A DNA stretch of 64,000 nt from the NCBI RefSeq assembly GCF_900108335.1, contig NZ_FNVT01000004.1, forward strand, positions 434,001-498,000, in the 5' to 3' direction. The notes beneath the pieces are model-generated. The model ran no database searches. It saw only the letters and a list, made by a program, of their open reading frames with translations, and was not told the DNA's origin. The translations under genes were made by a program, and so were the position numbers. How positions within the stretch are numbered: position 1 is the first letter of the stretch; each line of letters opens with the position of its first letter. Positions 16,795 to 24,682 of this stretch are shown piece by piece. Origin of the DNA: Nonomuraea solani. Lineage in GTDB: Bacteria > Actinomycetota > Actinomycetes > Streptosporangiales > Streptosporangiaceae.

Positions 16795-17538
16795 TCACCG
16801 TTTGGGCCGCAGCTTGCCGAGGTTGACGGCGACGACGGGCTCCCGGGCGGCCAGCGCCCGCGCGACGTCGCGCAGTTGCCTGGCCCGGTGCAGTTGGGCC
16901 CGCCAGTCGGTGCCCGTGGCCCGGTGCGCCATCTCCACCTCGACCTCGGTGATCCGATAGCCCCTGCGCAGCAGGTCGATGGTCAGCGCCGTCTCGACGC
17001 CGAACCCGTGCGCCAGCGGCCGAGCCGCCTCGAAGGCCGCCCTCGTCAGGCAGCGCTGCCCGTTGAGCGGCTGGGCGGGCGACCAGCCGGTGGCCCGGCG
17101 GATGCCCTCCTTCGACAGCCGGACGACTAACCCGTGCCCGCCGAGTTTCACCCTGGTCGAGAACACCGCGATCGTCATGTCGGCCGTGCCCGCGCGTACC
17201 GGCTCGATGAGGGGCGCCGCGGCCTGGGCCGTGGCGCCCAGGTCGGCGTCGAGGAAGAGGAGGTGGCGCGGGACCGCGCCCTCATCCTCCTCGTCCCTGT
17301 CGAGGAGGCGCACGGCCTCGGCGCCCGTCTCCATCGCGGCGGCCTTGCCGCGGTTGCGGCTGTGCCGCACCACCCGGGCTCCGGCCGCGCGCGCCACTCT
17401 GCCGGTCTGGTCAGCCGAGCCGTCGTCCACGACCACGACGAGGTCCACACCGGGCAGCGCGGCGGCGGCCTTGACCGTCGCGGCGATGCGGTCGGCCTCG
17501 TTCGCGGCCGGGATGACGACCGCCGTGTCGCCGCTCAC
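16795..17538 (-). CDS. GT2-family glycosyltransferase
   Basis: The 247-aa GT-A fold protein starts with TAVVIPAANEADRIAATV, the nucleotide-sugar binding first strand. It contains VVVVDDGSADQTGRVA and the metal-binding LFLDADLG near residue 95. There is no transmembrane segment, so it works on the cytoplasmic side. It resembles polyprenyl-phosphate mannose/glucose synthases and glucosyl-3-phosphoglycerate synthase-like enzymes; a role in charging a polyprenyl carrier for the two GT-C enzymes next door is an inference from context. It is followed by the GT-C gene on the same strand. Confidence 0.87.
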   Translation of the reverse strand: MSGDTAVVIPAANEADRIAATVKAAAALPGVDLVVVVDDGSADQTGRVARAAGARVVRHSRNRGKAAAMETGAEAVRLLDRDEEDEGAVPRHLLFLDADLGATAQAAAPLIEPVRAGTADMTIAVFSTRVKLGGHGLVVRLSKEGIRRATGWSPAQPLNGQRCLTRAAFEAARPLAHGFGVETALTIDLLRRGYRITEVEVEMAHRATGTDWRAQLHRARQLRDVARALAAREPVVAVNLGKLRPKR

Positions 17539-17569
17539 CGGCGATTACCTCCGAAGGGGTCGAATCCCG

Positions 17570-17917
17570 TCATGATCCCTCGGCGATGAGGAACTCCTGC
17601 GGCACCTCATCATGCACGGTGAACACCGAATCGAGCCCCGTGACCTGCAGAATCTTGCGGACGGCCGGACGCGGGGCGGCCACGTCGAGCGCTCCGCCCT
17701 GCTCTTTCATGCGTTTGAGTGCCGACAGCAGCACGTTCATCCCCGTGGAGTCGCAGAAATCCACGGCGGACATGTCGATGACCACCCGGCTAGGCCCGTC
17801 CTGCAGGAGCCGAGTGAACTCGGACTGCAGCTGGGGCGCCGTGTAGAGGTCGATTTCGCCGGCGATGGCGACGAGCGCGCACCCGGCATGTGATCGAGTC
17901 GAGACCTTGAGCTCCAC
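17570..17917 (-). CDS. STAS-domain anti-sigma factor antagonist
   Basis: This 115-aa STAS protein has the phosphorylation loop DFCDSTGMNVLLSAL near residues 53-67, where the Ser of D-S-T-G is the expected target. It begins MELKVSTRSHAGC and continues ALVAIAGEIDLYTAPQL, typical of actinobacterial BldG/RsbV-like antagonists that bind an anti-sigma kinase. Its gene is a second, distinct copy relative to the STAS gene at 2.2-2.5 kb. It is separated from the GT2 gene by 31 bases on the same strand, perhaps only by proximity. Confidence 0.87.
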   Translation of the reverse strand: MELKVSTRSHAGCALVAIAGEIDLYTAPQLQSEFTRLLQDGPSRVVIDMSAVDFCDSTGMNVLLSALKRMKEQGGALDVAAPRPAVRKILQVTGLDSVFTVHDEVPQEFLIAEGS

Positions 17918-18035
17918 ATGGGCAGGCTAGCGGCGCGAGCGCTTCCGGTCACGTTGTCACGCCGATAGGGGAACCACAGGTTTTTGTCCTCCGTTTGGGC
18001 TCCATGAAAACGGAGAGTACGCGAAGCTTGACAGC

Positions 18036-18512
18036 GTGACACCGGAACCGGCACCGCTTCATGGAGGAGGGGCTGGGGCACGACTGGCGGGCCCCGCATC
18101 GATGAAAGCAGACAAACCCGAAGATCCGCAGCGCCAAGGACTCCGAGAACGCCTGGAATCCATCCTCATCCGCACAGAGAAGGCGACTTCATGGCATGAC
18201 CAAGCGGGACGCCTGCGCGGCCTGGTGAACCACGAAGGCTACGTCCCCATCCGCACCCGGCTCGCCGTCGAGGACCTGGAGTTTCTCGCCGCCGCGCGCG
18301 CCGAACTGCTCAGGTTCTCGGAGCTCGGGCTCAGGTTGCTCGATCTCCACCAGCCGCGCGACGCGGGGGGCATCACGAGTGACACCGCCCACCCGATACT
18401 GCGGTGCCGGAGCTGCATGTGGCGCTGGCCATGCCCGACATTTCGGGCCATGTCCGAGTCGTTCGGCGCACCTCGGGAGCTGCCCGACACGGCTCTGCCC
18501 GAAAGCGCATAG
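18036..18512 (+). CDS. Conserved hypothetical protein with CxxC...C motif
   Basis: The 158-aa cytoplasmic protein is not recognised. A charged helical middle (about residues 22-105) is followed by HPILRCRSCMWRWPCPTFRAM, with three Cys in a C-x2-C-x5-C spacing near residues 123-131. Short actinomycete proteins often have a similar tail (CxxC then WPCPT), which suggests metal binding or a structural role. The start could be GTG 18036 or ATG 18102; the N-terminal 22 residues are of unusual composition, so the later start is plausible. The gene converges with the histidine kinase gene. Confidence 0.6.
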   Translation: MTPEPAPLHGGGAGARLAGPASMKADKPEDPQRQGLRERLESILIRTEKATSWHDQAGRLRGLVNHEGYVPIRTRLAVEDLEFLAAARAELLRFSELGLRLLDLHQPRDAGGITSDTAHPILRCRSCMWRWPCPTFRAMSESFGAPRELPDTALPESA

Positions 18513-18520
18513 GGCGGGCG

Positions 18521-19624
18521 TCAGCCGCTGACCATCGGGAGCCGGATCTCGAACCGGCACCCGGGCCCGTCGTTGACGACCTCGATCACCCCGTCGTGCG
18601 CCTCCACGATGCCCTGCGCGATGGCCAGCCCGAGCCCGGCCCCACCATCCGCGGCAGGAGTACGAGCGGTCTCCCCCCGGAAAGCCACCTCGAACACCCG
18701 CGGCAGGTCCTCCTCGGGAATCCCCCCGCAGCCGTCGGCGACCGACAGGCAGGCCATCCCCTCCGCGTCCACCCCGGCCCGCAGCACCACGGCCCGGTCG
18801 GACGGCGTGTGCCTGATGGCGTTGATCACCAGGTTGCCCAAGGCCCGCCCCAGGGCGCCGGCGTCCGCCTCCACCGGCAGTGTCGCGGCCGCCTCGGCCG
18901 TGAGAACCACGCCCTTGGCCCGGGCGAGCGGCTCCGCGCCGGCCAGTGTGTCGGCGACCAGGTCGGCCAGCCCGATCCGCGCCCGCGACAGCCGCAGGGC
19001 CCCGGCGTGGATCCGCGACAGCTCGAACAGGTCGTCCACCATCGCCGACAGCCGCTCCACCTCCAGCTTGATCTGCCCGTGGTAGCGCGCGACCGTCTCA
19101 GGATCGGCGACCACGCCGTCCTCCAGGGCCTCGGCCATGGCGCGCATCCCGGCCAGCGGCGTGCGCAGGTCGTGGCTCACCCACGCCACCAGCTCACGTC
19201 TGGCCCCTTCCAGGGCCCGTTCGCGCGCGTACGCCTCCTCCAGGGTGTTCGCGATCGTCTGCAGCTCGGCCGGCAGCCCCTGGGGCGCGACGAACGGCGA
19301 CTCGCGTACGGCCGCCACCAGCCGCCTGCTCTCGCCCACCACGCGCTTGGACAGCACGAACGCCACCCCCAGTCCCACCAGCCCGCCCACGGCCACCACG
19401 CTGAGCACGAAGTCCTTGATGGGCCCTTCGAGCAGCATCTTCATGATGATCGCCACGACCCCGGCGAGCGTGGCCGCCACCGCGACCACCACGACCACGG
19501 CCAGCATCACCCCGATGGACCTGGTACGCAGCAGCCACATCACCCCGATGCCCGCCAGCGCCACCAGCAGTCCGAGCGCGGCCGCGACCGCCATCACCAT
19601 GGGCAGATCGCCGGCCTCGGGCAT
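18521..19624 (-). CDS. Sensor histidine kinase (OmpR-partner type)
   Basis: The 367-aa membrane sensor has three N-terminal hydrophobic segments (about residues 8-32, 38-60 and 72-92), with almost no extracellular domain. Next come a HisKA dimerisation domain with the phospho-acceptor His in WVSHDLRTPLAGM (about 150) and an ATPase domain with N box NLVINAIRHTP and G boxes DGCGGIPEE and GGAGLGLAI. It overlaps the response regulator stop by one base (TGATG), so the two are translationally coupled. The lack of a sensor loop suggests intramembrane or membrane-stress sensing. Much longer frames upstream are antisense read-through and are rejected. Confidence 0.93.
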   Translation of the reverse strand: MPEAGDLPMVMAVAAALGLLVALAGIGVMWLLRTRSIGVMLAVVVVVAVAATLAGVVAIIMKMLLEGPIKDFVLSVVAVGGLVGLGVAFVLSKRVVGESRRLVAAVRESPFVAPQGLPAELQTIANTLEEAYARERALEGARRELVAWVSHDLRTPLAGMRAMAEALEDGVVADPETVARYHGQIKLEVERLSAMVDDLFELSRIHAGALRLSRARIGLADLVADTLAGAEPLARAKGVVLTAEAAATLPVEADAGALGRALGNLVINAIRHTPSDRAVVLRAGVDAEGMACLSVADGCGGIPEEDLPRVFEVAFRGETARTPAADGGAGLGLAIAQGIVEAHDGVIEVVNDGPGCRFEIRLPMVSG

Positions 19625-20322
19625 CAGGAATCGCCCTCCAACGGCTCGTACCGGTAGCCGACCCCCCACACCGTGACGATCCTGCGCGGCTCGGTCGGAT
19701 CCGGCTCGATCTTCTCCCGCAGCCGCCGCACGTGCACGGTCACGGTGGAGGAGTCGCCGAACGACCATCCCCACACCTGATTGAGCAGCGCGGATCGGCT
19801 GAACGCCTGGCGCGGATTGCGCATGAGGTAGGCCAGCAGGTCGAACTCCCTGGCCGTCAGCAGCACCTCGTCGCCCTTGAGGCGTACCTCGTGGGCCCCC
19901 ACGTCCACCACCAGATCCCCGTCGCGCAGCACCCCGGTGCCGCCGGTGACGGAGGCGCCGCGCGCCCGCCGCAGCACCGACTGCACCCGCAGCGCCAGCT
20001 CGCGCGGGCTGAACGGCTTGGTGACGTAGTCGTCGGCCCCGGTCTCCAGCCCGACCACCCGGTCGATCTCCTCGCCGAGCGCGGTCAGCATGATCACCGG
20101 AACCGGCCAGCGCTCCCTGAGCTTCCTGCAGACCTGCAGTCCGTCGATCTTCGGCAGCATCAGGTCGAGCACCATGAGGTCGGGCGGATGCGCCAGCGCC
20201 CTGCGCAGCGCCTCGACGCCGTCGCCCACGCACTCGACCTCGTGCCCGTCACGCTCCAGATATCGCGCCACGACCTCGGACACGGTCGGGTCGTCGTCGA
20301 CCACCAGGATGCGGGTGTTCAC
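19624..20322 (-). CDS. OmpR/PhoB-family response regulator
   Basis: The 232-aa protein has an N-terminal receiver domain with acidic pair DDD near residue 10, phospho-acceptor Asp in LMVLDLMLPKIDG (about 55) and Lys in VTKPFSPRELALRV (about 105). A C-terminal winged-helix DNA-binding domain contains LLTAREFDLLAYLMRNPRQAFSR and VTVHVRRLREKIEPDP. It is co-transcribed with the downstream kinase. The divergent gene is a 57-aa membrane protein starting 96 bases away, so the shared region is a likely target. Confidence 0.94.
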   Translation of the reverse strand: MNTRILVVDDDPTVSEVVARYLERDGHEVECVGDGVEALRRALAHPPDLMVLDLMLPKIDGLQVCRKLRERWPVPVIMLTALGEEIDRVVGLETGADDYVTKPFSPRELALRVQSVLRRARGASVTGGTGVLRDGDLVVDVGAHEVRLKGDEVLLTAREFDLLAYLMRNPRQAFSRSALLNQVWGWSFGDSSTVTVHVRRLREKIEPDPTEPRRIVTVWGVGYRYEPLEGDS

Positions 20323-20417
20323 CGTTTCACGGTACGGCCGTGCCGCCCAGAAGTGACATCCACGTCATTGCTTCGTAAGCATCGCGGATCAACCCACGAG
20401 GACGTACGGTTGGCGTC

Positions 20418-20591
20418 ATGAGTAGAGTCGTTATGCTCGTTCTGGGGACCTTGCTGGGTCTCTTTGTGCTGTTCAACTTCATCCTGCCGATGCTGGTAGG
20501 ACTGATCAAGATCGCCTTGATCATCGGCGTGGTCGCTCTGCTCGTCTTCGTCGCGGTCACCGTGATGAGCAAGTCCTCGCGCTCACATTGA
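20418..20591 (+). CDS. Small membrane protein, 57 aa
   Basis: This short reading frame begins ATG at 20418 and ends TGA at 20591. It encodes about two hydrophobic segments (residues 5-27 and 28-50, both very rich in Leu/Val/Ile) and a basic SKSSRSH tail. No family is recognised. Its stop overlaps the TTG start of the next small gene, and YidC lies 275 bases after its stop, so the three may form one membrane-biogenesis unit. It starts 96 bases from the divergent OmpR-type regulator and may be one of its targets. Confidence 0.65.
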   Translation: MSRVVMLVLGTLLGLFVLFNFILPMLVGLIKIALIIGVVALLVFVAVTVMSKSSRSH

Positions 20592-20788
20592 CGCAACTGC
20601 TGTTCGACCCGTGGCTGGCCGGGATCACCCTGGTGGCGATCCTGCTGCTGGCCACGTGGGCGGCCACGTTGCCGCCCCTCCTCAGCGGTGAGGCGCCGAG
20701 CTTCCCGCTGACCTACGCGCGCCGCACGGCCTTCCAGCGCCAGCGCGATCCCGACGCGGCGGGTCGTCCGCGTTCACGAGCCCCATAG
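20588..20788 (+). CDS. DUF6412-like small membrane protein
   Basis: The 66-aa protein starts with TTG (20588), overlapping the previous stop as TTGA. One hydrophobic segment (about residues 11-33) is followed by the strongly conserved tail RRTAFQRQRDPDAAGRPRSRAP. That tail matches small actinobacterial proteins of the DUF6412 type commonly encoded directly before a YidC-like insertase; this is recalled from family knowledge. It may assist or regulate the insertase. A hairpin terminator separates it from yidC. Confidence 0.75.
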   Translation: MTQLLFDPWLAGITLVAILLLATWAATLPPLLSGEAPSFPLTYARRTAFQRQRDPDAAGRPRSRAP

Positions 20789-20791
20789 GCA

Positions 20792-20817
20792 AGCCCCGCT
20801 TCCAGTCAAGCGGGGCT
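20792..20817 (+). terminator. Hairpin between the DUF6412-like gene and yidC
   Basis: AGCCCCGCTT (20792-20801) pairs perfectly with AAGCGGGGCT (20808-20817) around a 6-nt loop. No U-run follows, as is common in actinomycetes. It could attenuate read-through into the insertase gene 50 bases downstream. Confidence 0.7.
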
Positions 20818-20866
20818 CCCTCTCGGTGGGCGAGCCCTCGATTCACCTCACGAGGAAACAGGGCTC

Positions 20867-21508
20867 ATGATCGATTCGCTTGTCACGTTCGTCATCGGCA
20901 TGTCCGGGGGCAGTGCCGCCCTCGGCATCGTGCTGTTCACGCTGGCCGTACGGTTGCTGCTGCTGCCGCTCAACGTCCGCCAGGCCCGTAGCGCGAAGAT
21001 CCGCGAGAAGCTGGCTCCCAGGCTGCGCGAGTTGCAGAAGCGCTGGGGGCGCAATCCGGAGCGGCTGTCCAAGGAGTTGTCCGCGCTCTACGCCGAGGAA
21101 GGCACCTCGCCGTTCGCGGGGTTCATGCCGATGCTGGCGCAGTTGCCGTTCATGTGGCTGATGTACCGGGTGGCCACGCACCCGACGGCACTGGTCGGTC
21201 ACGATCTGTTCGGGGCTCCGCTGGGTCAGCAGGTGGCCGGGGTGGTGGCCAATTACGGTCTGGTCAGCGGGCCATTTTTGGTCTTTGTATTGGTCATTGC
21301 GCTGGTCGCGGCCGTGGCATGGTTCTCCACCCGTCAGATCAAGGTTTCCGAGGAGCAGCCGGAGCTGATGAGGAAGCTCATGCCGCTGATGCCGTACGGC
21401 TCGGTGCTGGCCGCGCTCTTCCTCCCGCTGGCAGGTGGGCTCTATCTGCTCGTCTCCACGGCGTGGGCCGTGAGCGAGCGGGCCGTGCTCGCTAGCCGGC
21501 CTCTCTGA
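20867..21508 (+). CDS. YidC/Oxa1-family membrane insertase, short paralogue
   Basis: The 213-aa protein has five predicted membrane segments. The family core is visible: an amphipathic cytoplasmic loop (QARSAKIREKLAPRLRELQKRWG, about 40-62) and PFAGFMPMLAQLPFMWLMYRV (about 85-105). The positively charged residue normally present in the first membrane helix may be the Arg in LAVRLLLLPLNVRQAR. It inserts proteins into the plasma membrane. At 213 aa it is about half the length of the main actinobacterial YidC near rpmH, so it is probably a second specialised copy. The last 17 bases overlap the convergent ATPase gene. Confidence 0.88.
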   Translation: MIDSLVTFVIGMSGGSAALGIVLFTLAVRLLLLPLNVRQARSAKIREKLAPRLRELQKRWGRNPERLSKELSALYAEEGTSPFAGFMPMLAQLPFMWLMYRVATHPTALVGHDLFGAPLGQQVAGVVANYGLVSGPFLVFVLVIALVAAVAWFSTRQIKVSEEQPELMRKLMPLMPYGSVLAALFLPLAGGLYLLVSTAWAVSERAVLASRPL

Positions 21509-21929
21509 GCGCCGCCACCTGCCCGTTCACCGATTTGTTGGGGGCGGGCAGGATGGCCCACACCGTCGTCGTGTCCCCGTCGTGCCTGACCCCCCAGCTC
21601 TCGGCCACGTATTCCACGATGCCAAGCCCCCGGCCCCCGAGCGAGGACAGGGTCGGGCGGCCCGCCCGCGGCTCCGTGGCCGCACCCCCGTCGCTCACCG
21701 CCACCTCGATGTGATCGTCGCTGCGCAGCCAGGCGACGCGCACCATGCCCGAGGGCAGCGGGTGCGCGTGCCGGAGCGCGTTGCTCAGCAACTCGCTCAC
21801 CACGAGCACGGCATCGTCGATCGCGGCGGTAAAGACCCCACTGTCCTGCAGATCAGTGCTCAGACGCTGGCGGGCGACGGCGACGCTGGACGGCGCGTAC
21901 GGCAGCAGCACCACGCTTGACACACCCAC
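21492..21929 (-). CDS. RsbW-like ATP-binding anti-sigma factor/serine kinase
   Basis: The 145-aa single GHKL ATPase domain contains the N box VVSELLSNALRHAHP (about residues 43-57) and the G boxes VSDGG and LGGRGLGIVEYVAESWG. Proteins of this type bind sigma factors or phosphorylate STAS antagonists. Two STAS genes are in the window, but no sigma factor gene is adjacent, so pairing is unknown. The start is uncertain among nearby GTG/ATG codons. It overlaps the end of the yidC gene by 17 bases. Confidence 0.85.
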   Translation of the reverse strand: MGVSSVVLLPYAPSSVAVARQRLSTDLQDSGVFTAAIDDAVLVVSELLSNALRHAHPLPSGMVRVAWLRSDDHIEVAVSDGGAATEPRAGRPTLSSLGGRGLGIVEYVAESWGVRHDGDTTTVWAILPAPNKSVNGQVAALREAG

Positions 21930-22065
21930 CTCCCCGTTCCCTGTGCCCCCCGCGGGAACACTCCCCGGTACGACCGAAATGCCCCGTTACTCAATCCCAG
22001 AAACCGCATCTCGATCACAGCTTGTACACATTGGACGATAGATCAGCTCAACCGTGACCACCTCG

Positions 22066-23997
22066 TTACCGCATCGGTGTGTCGGATCCGATAGTGGAAG
22101 CACACCTGAGCACGAGTCGCATTCTGGTGCCGCCTCCAGGTCTCGGATGAGCGCTCACATCTCCTCCCTGTGCCCTGGCGAGACTGCGGACGATGTAGAG
22201 ACCGAGCCCCACTCCACCAAACCGTCTCCGGTCGCCGCTGTCCACCTGGACGAAACGTTCAAAGATCCGCTCTCGGTCAGGCGGGGCGATACCGACTCCC
22301 TCGTCATCGACCACCACGACCACGTTGTCGTCTTCCGGCCAGGCGTCGACGCTGATCAGCCCACCCTTGGGGGAGTATTTGAAGGCGTTCTCCAGGAGCT
22401 GGCCCAGCACGATGTCGGTGGCGAGCGCGTCGCCGAGCACGTTGGGCAGCCCTTCCGACACCGTCACCTCGACCCGGTGCCGGTCCGAGAGCGCCGGCAG
22501 GCCGAGCGTGGCCGCCTGGATCCGCTCGGTCAGGTCGAACTCCTCGATGCGCACCTTGAGCTCGTCAGCGCCCGCTCTGGCGCCCAGCAGGAGGTGGTCC
22601 ATGAGCTCGCCCAGCGACCTCGACCGCTCGGCGATCGTGTGCACGGCGGCGCGGCGCTCGGGGTCGCCCATCTTGTCCCAGCGCGAGTCCAGCGTGCTGG
22701 CGAAGCCCCGCACGATCGTGATCGGTGTGCGCAGCTCGTGACTGGTCGTGGCCAGGAACAGATCCTTGGCCTCCTCCAGTTCCTTGGCCGAGGTCACGTC
22801 GCGGAAGTCCACGACCACCTCGCCCGTCTCCTCGATCTGCGCACTCACGACGTCGAGCCAGCGCCCGTTCTCCATCTGGAACGTGACCTTCTCGCCGTCC
22901 TGCGGCAGCGGAAAGGGCGGCGGCCCGCCGATGACCGAGTCGGCGGGCAGCGCGGTCAGCCCGGCGGCGGCCGGGTTCCACCGCACGACGCGGCCGACGT
23001 GGTCGAGCACGGCGATGCCGTCGGCGCTCGCGTCGAACACGGCCCGCTCGTGCGCCCGCTGACGCACCGCCTCCTGGTAGGCCACCGCGTTGCCGACGGC
23101 GATGCCCGCGTGCCCGGCCAGCAGCTCCAGCAGCTCCAGCTCCAGATGCCCGGGCGTGCTGCGGGAGAACAGCGCGTAGAGCGCGCCGTACGGCCGCCCG
23201 CCCACGGCGGCCAGGCCCAGCGCGATCGTGTGCAGGCCCTTCAAACGCGCCCACACCAAATCGTCGAGCCCGTTCGACTCGAGCATGACGGTCTTGCCGG
23301 TGCGTAAAAGTTTGTCCACCAGGCTCGTCCGCAGCTCGGTGGTGGTGCCTCTGATGGCCTCCGGCAGTTGGTACGTGCTGACCAGCCGCAGCCGATCGCC
23401 CTCGATCAGCACGAACCCGCCCGCGTCCGCCCCGGTGAGCTCCGTGAGGCTGGCCGAGATCCGGTCGAGCACGGCCGACAGCTCCAGCTCGGAGTTGATG
23501 TCGCCCACCACGTCGGTGAGCCGGCGCACCAGCCTGGCACGGCGCGCCATACGATTTCTGGCCATCTCGTCGGCCTGGGCCGGGTGGTGCACGCAGACGT
23601 AGCCCGCCACGGCGCTGCCCAGGCGCAGCGCGCTGATGTCGACCCGCACGTCGAGGGTGACCCCGTCGCGGTGCAGACGCTTGGTGCGCAGCGACACGGG
23701 GGCGCCGGTGCGTACGCGCTCCAGCACGGCGTTGTGCTCGGCGCCCAGCTCAGCGGGCACGATCGGCGCCCGCCGCCCGAGCATCTCCTCCGCCGTCCAC
23801 CCGAACATCCGCTCGGCCGCCTCGTTCCAGACCAGCACGGTCTGGTCTCGGTCGAGTGCCACGACGGCGTTGGGTGCGCCGGCGAGCACAGCGCGAGCGA
23901 TCTCATCGTCACTACCGGCCCATTCGTCCCCCACACCTCCATAGTGCACGTGGCGCGGTGGGTGCGTCGGGAGATCTGTCCGATACGCTGCGGGCAC
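22066..23997 (-). CDS. PAS-GAF-PAS soluble sensor histidine kinase
   Basis: The 643-aa protein has no membrane segments. Its order is PAS (about 28-140, with VVALDRDQTVLVWNEAAERMFGWTAEEMLG), GAF (about 165-310), a second PAS (about 320-395, VRWNPAAAGLTALP), HisKA with phospho-acceptor His in LATTSHELRTPITIVRG (about 420), and HATPase with N box NAFKYSP and G box GGVGLGLYIVRSLA. No response regulator is next to it, so it is an orphan kinase. The start is uncertain: codons before VGDEWAGSDDEIA (about residue 22) may be untranslated. It is divergent from the ogt-like gene with about 30 bases between them. Confidence 0.9.
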   Translation of the reverse strand: MPAAYRTDLPTHPPRHVHYGGVGDEWAGSDDEIARAVLAGAPNAVVALDRDQTVLVWNEAAERMFGWTAEEMLGRRAPIVPAELGAEHNAVLERVRTGAPVSLRTKRLHRDGVTLDVRVDISALRLGSAVAGYVCVHHPAQADEMARNRMARRARLVRRLTDVVGDINSELELSAVLDRISASLTELTGADAGGFVLIEGDRLRLVSTYQLPEAIRGTTTELRTSLVDKLLRTGKTVMLESNGLDDLVWARLKGLHTIALGLAAVGGRPYGALYALFSRSTPGHLELELLELLAGHAGIAVGNAVAYQEAVRQRAHERAVFDASADGIAVLDHVGRVVRWNPAAAGLTALPADSVIGGPPPFPLPQDGEKVTFQMENGRWLDVVSAQIEETGEVVVDFRDVTSAKELEEAKDLFLATTSHELRTPITIVRGFASTLDSRWDKMGDPERRAAVHTIAERSRSLGELMDHLLLGARAGADELKVRIEEFDLTERIQAATLGLPALSDRHRVEVTVSEGLPNVLGDALATDIVLGQLLENAFKYSPKGGLISVDAWPEDDNVVVVVDDEGVGIAPPDRERIFERFVQVDSGDRRRFGGVGLGLYIVRSLARAQGGDVSAHPRPGGGTRMRLVLRCASTIGSDTPMR

Positions 23998-24029
23998 GGT
24001 GATTCCTGACGGGTGGGAGGGGTGAGGGG

Positions 24030-24602
24030 ATGTCGAGCAACGATCTCGATGCCCTGCTGCGGGTGACCTCCAGCACGTACCGGGGTGATACGTCGCCGGA
24101 CATCGCCTTCGGCACGTACGACGGTGCCGTTGGCCGGCTGGTGCTCGCCGTGACCGGCAAGGGTGTGGCCGCCTGCAGTTTCGAGGCCGAGAACGACGTG
24201 TTCGAGCTGATCAACCGGCATGTGGGCCGATACATCGGGCCCGACCCCGGCCGGCTCGACCCGGTGCGCAGAGAGCTCGACGCCTACTTCTCCGGCCGGC
24301 TGCGCGCCTTCGCCACGCCGGTCGACCTGGTGCTGGCGACCTCCTTCGCGCGGACGGTGCTGCAGAAGACCATGGCGGTCCCCTACGGCACCACCACGTC
24401 GCTGGAGCAGATCGGCGAGAGCATCGGCAGGCCGCGCGCGCTGCGGGCGATCGGCAACGCGCTGGCCTCCAACCCGCTCTGCGTGATCGTGCCCTGCCAC
24501 CGGGTGGTGCGCGAGGACGGCCAGCTCGGCGACTACGCGGGCGGCGCCGCCGCCAAGCAGCACCTCCTCAACGTCGAACGCCGCGCCTCAGCGGCACGCT
24601 AA
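24030..24602 (+). CDS. ogt: Methylated-DNA--protein-cysteine methyltransferase (Ogt type)
   Basis: The 190-aa suicide repair protein moves methyl groups from O6-methylguanine to its own Cys. The active site IVPCHRVV is present near residue 153. The helix-turn-helix region is seen in TTTSLEQIGESIGRPRALRAIGNALASNP, including the arginine finger in RAIGNA. The length is normal. Tandem 20-bp repeats run across its stop codon, so the C-terminal residues ERRASAAR may be variable. It converges with cytX. Confidence 0.93.
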   Translation: MSSNDLDALLRVTSSTYRGDTSPDIAFGTYDGAVGRLVLAVTGKGVAACSFEAENDVFELINRHVGRYIGPDPGRLDPVRRELDAYFSGRLRAFATPVDLVLATSFARTVLQKTMAVPYGTTTSLEQIGESIGRPRALRAIGNALASNPLCVIVPCHRVVREDGQLGDYAGGAAAKQHLLNVERRASAAR

Positions 24603-24645
24603 GGGCCTCAGCGACACGCTCAGCGCTTCAGCGGCACGCTGAGGG
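24586..24645 (+). repeat. Three tandem 20-bp repeats across the ogt stop
   Basis: Units at 24586-24605, 24606-24625 and 24626-24645 follow the pattern CYTCAGCGRCACGCT plus five variable bases. The stop codon (24600-24602) lies in the first copy. A related CCTCAGCGAGCCGCTGAG occurs again at 24665-24682, at the 3' end of cytX. Confidence 0.8.
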
Positions 24646-24665
24646 CTGAAAACGGACCGCCGCGC

Positions 24666-24682
24666 CTCAGCGAGCCGCTGAG
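24666..24682. terminator. Small hairpin at the convergent ogt/cytX junction
   Basis: CTCAGCG (24666-24672) pairs with CGCTGAG (24676-24682) around a 3-nt loop. It spans the cytX stop codon and could serve both convergent genes. Confidence 0.45.

Noticed and set aside
22054..23307. 417-aa plus-strand open frame
   Set aside because: Antisense to the PAS-GAF histidine kinase, which has all catalytic boxes.
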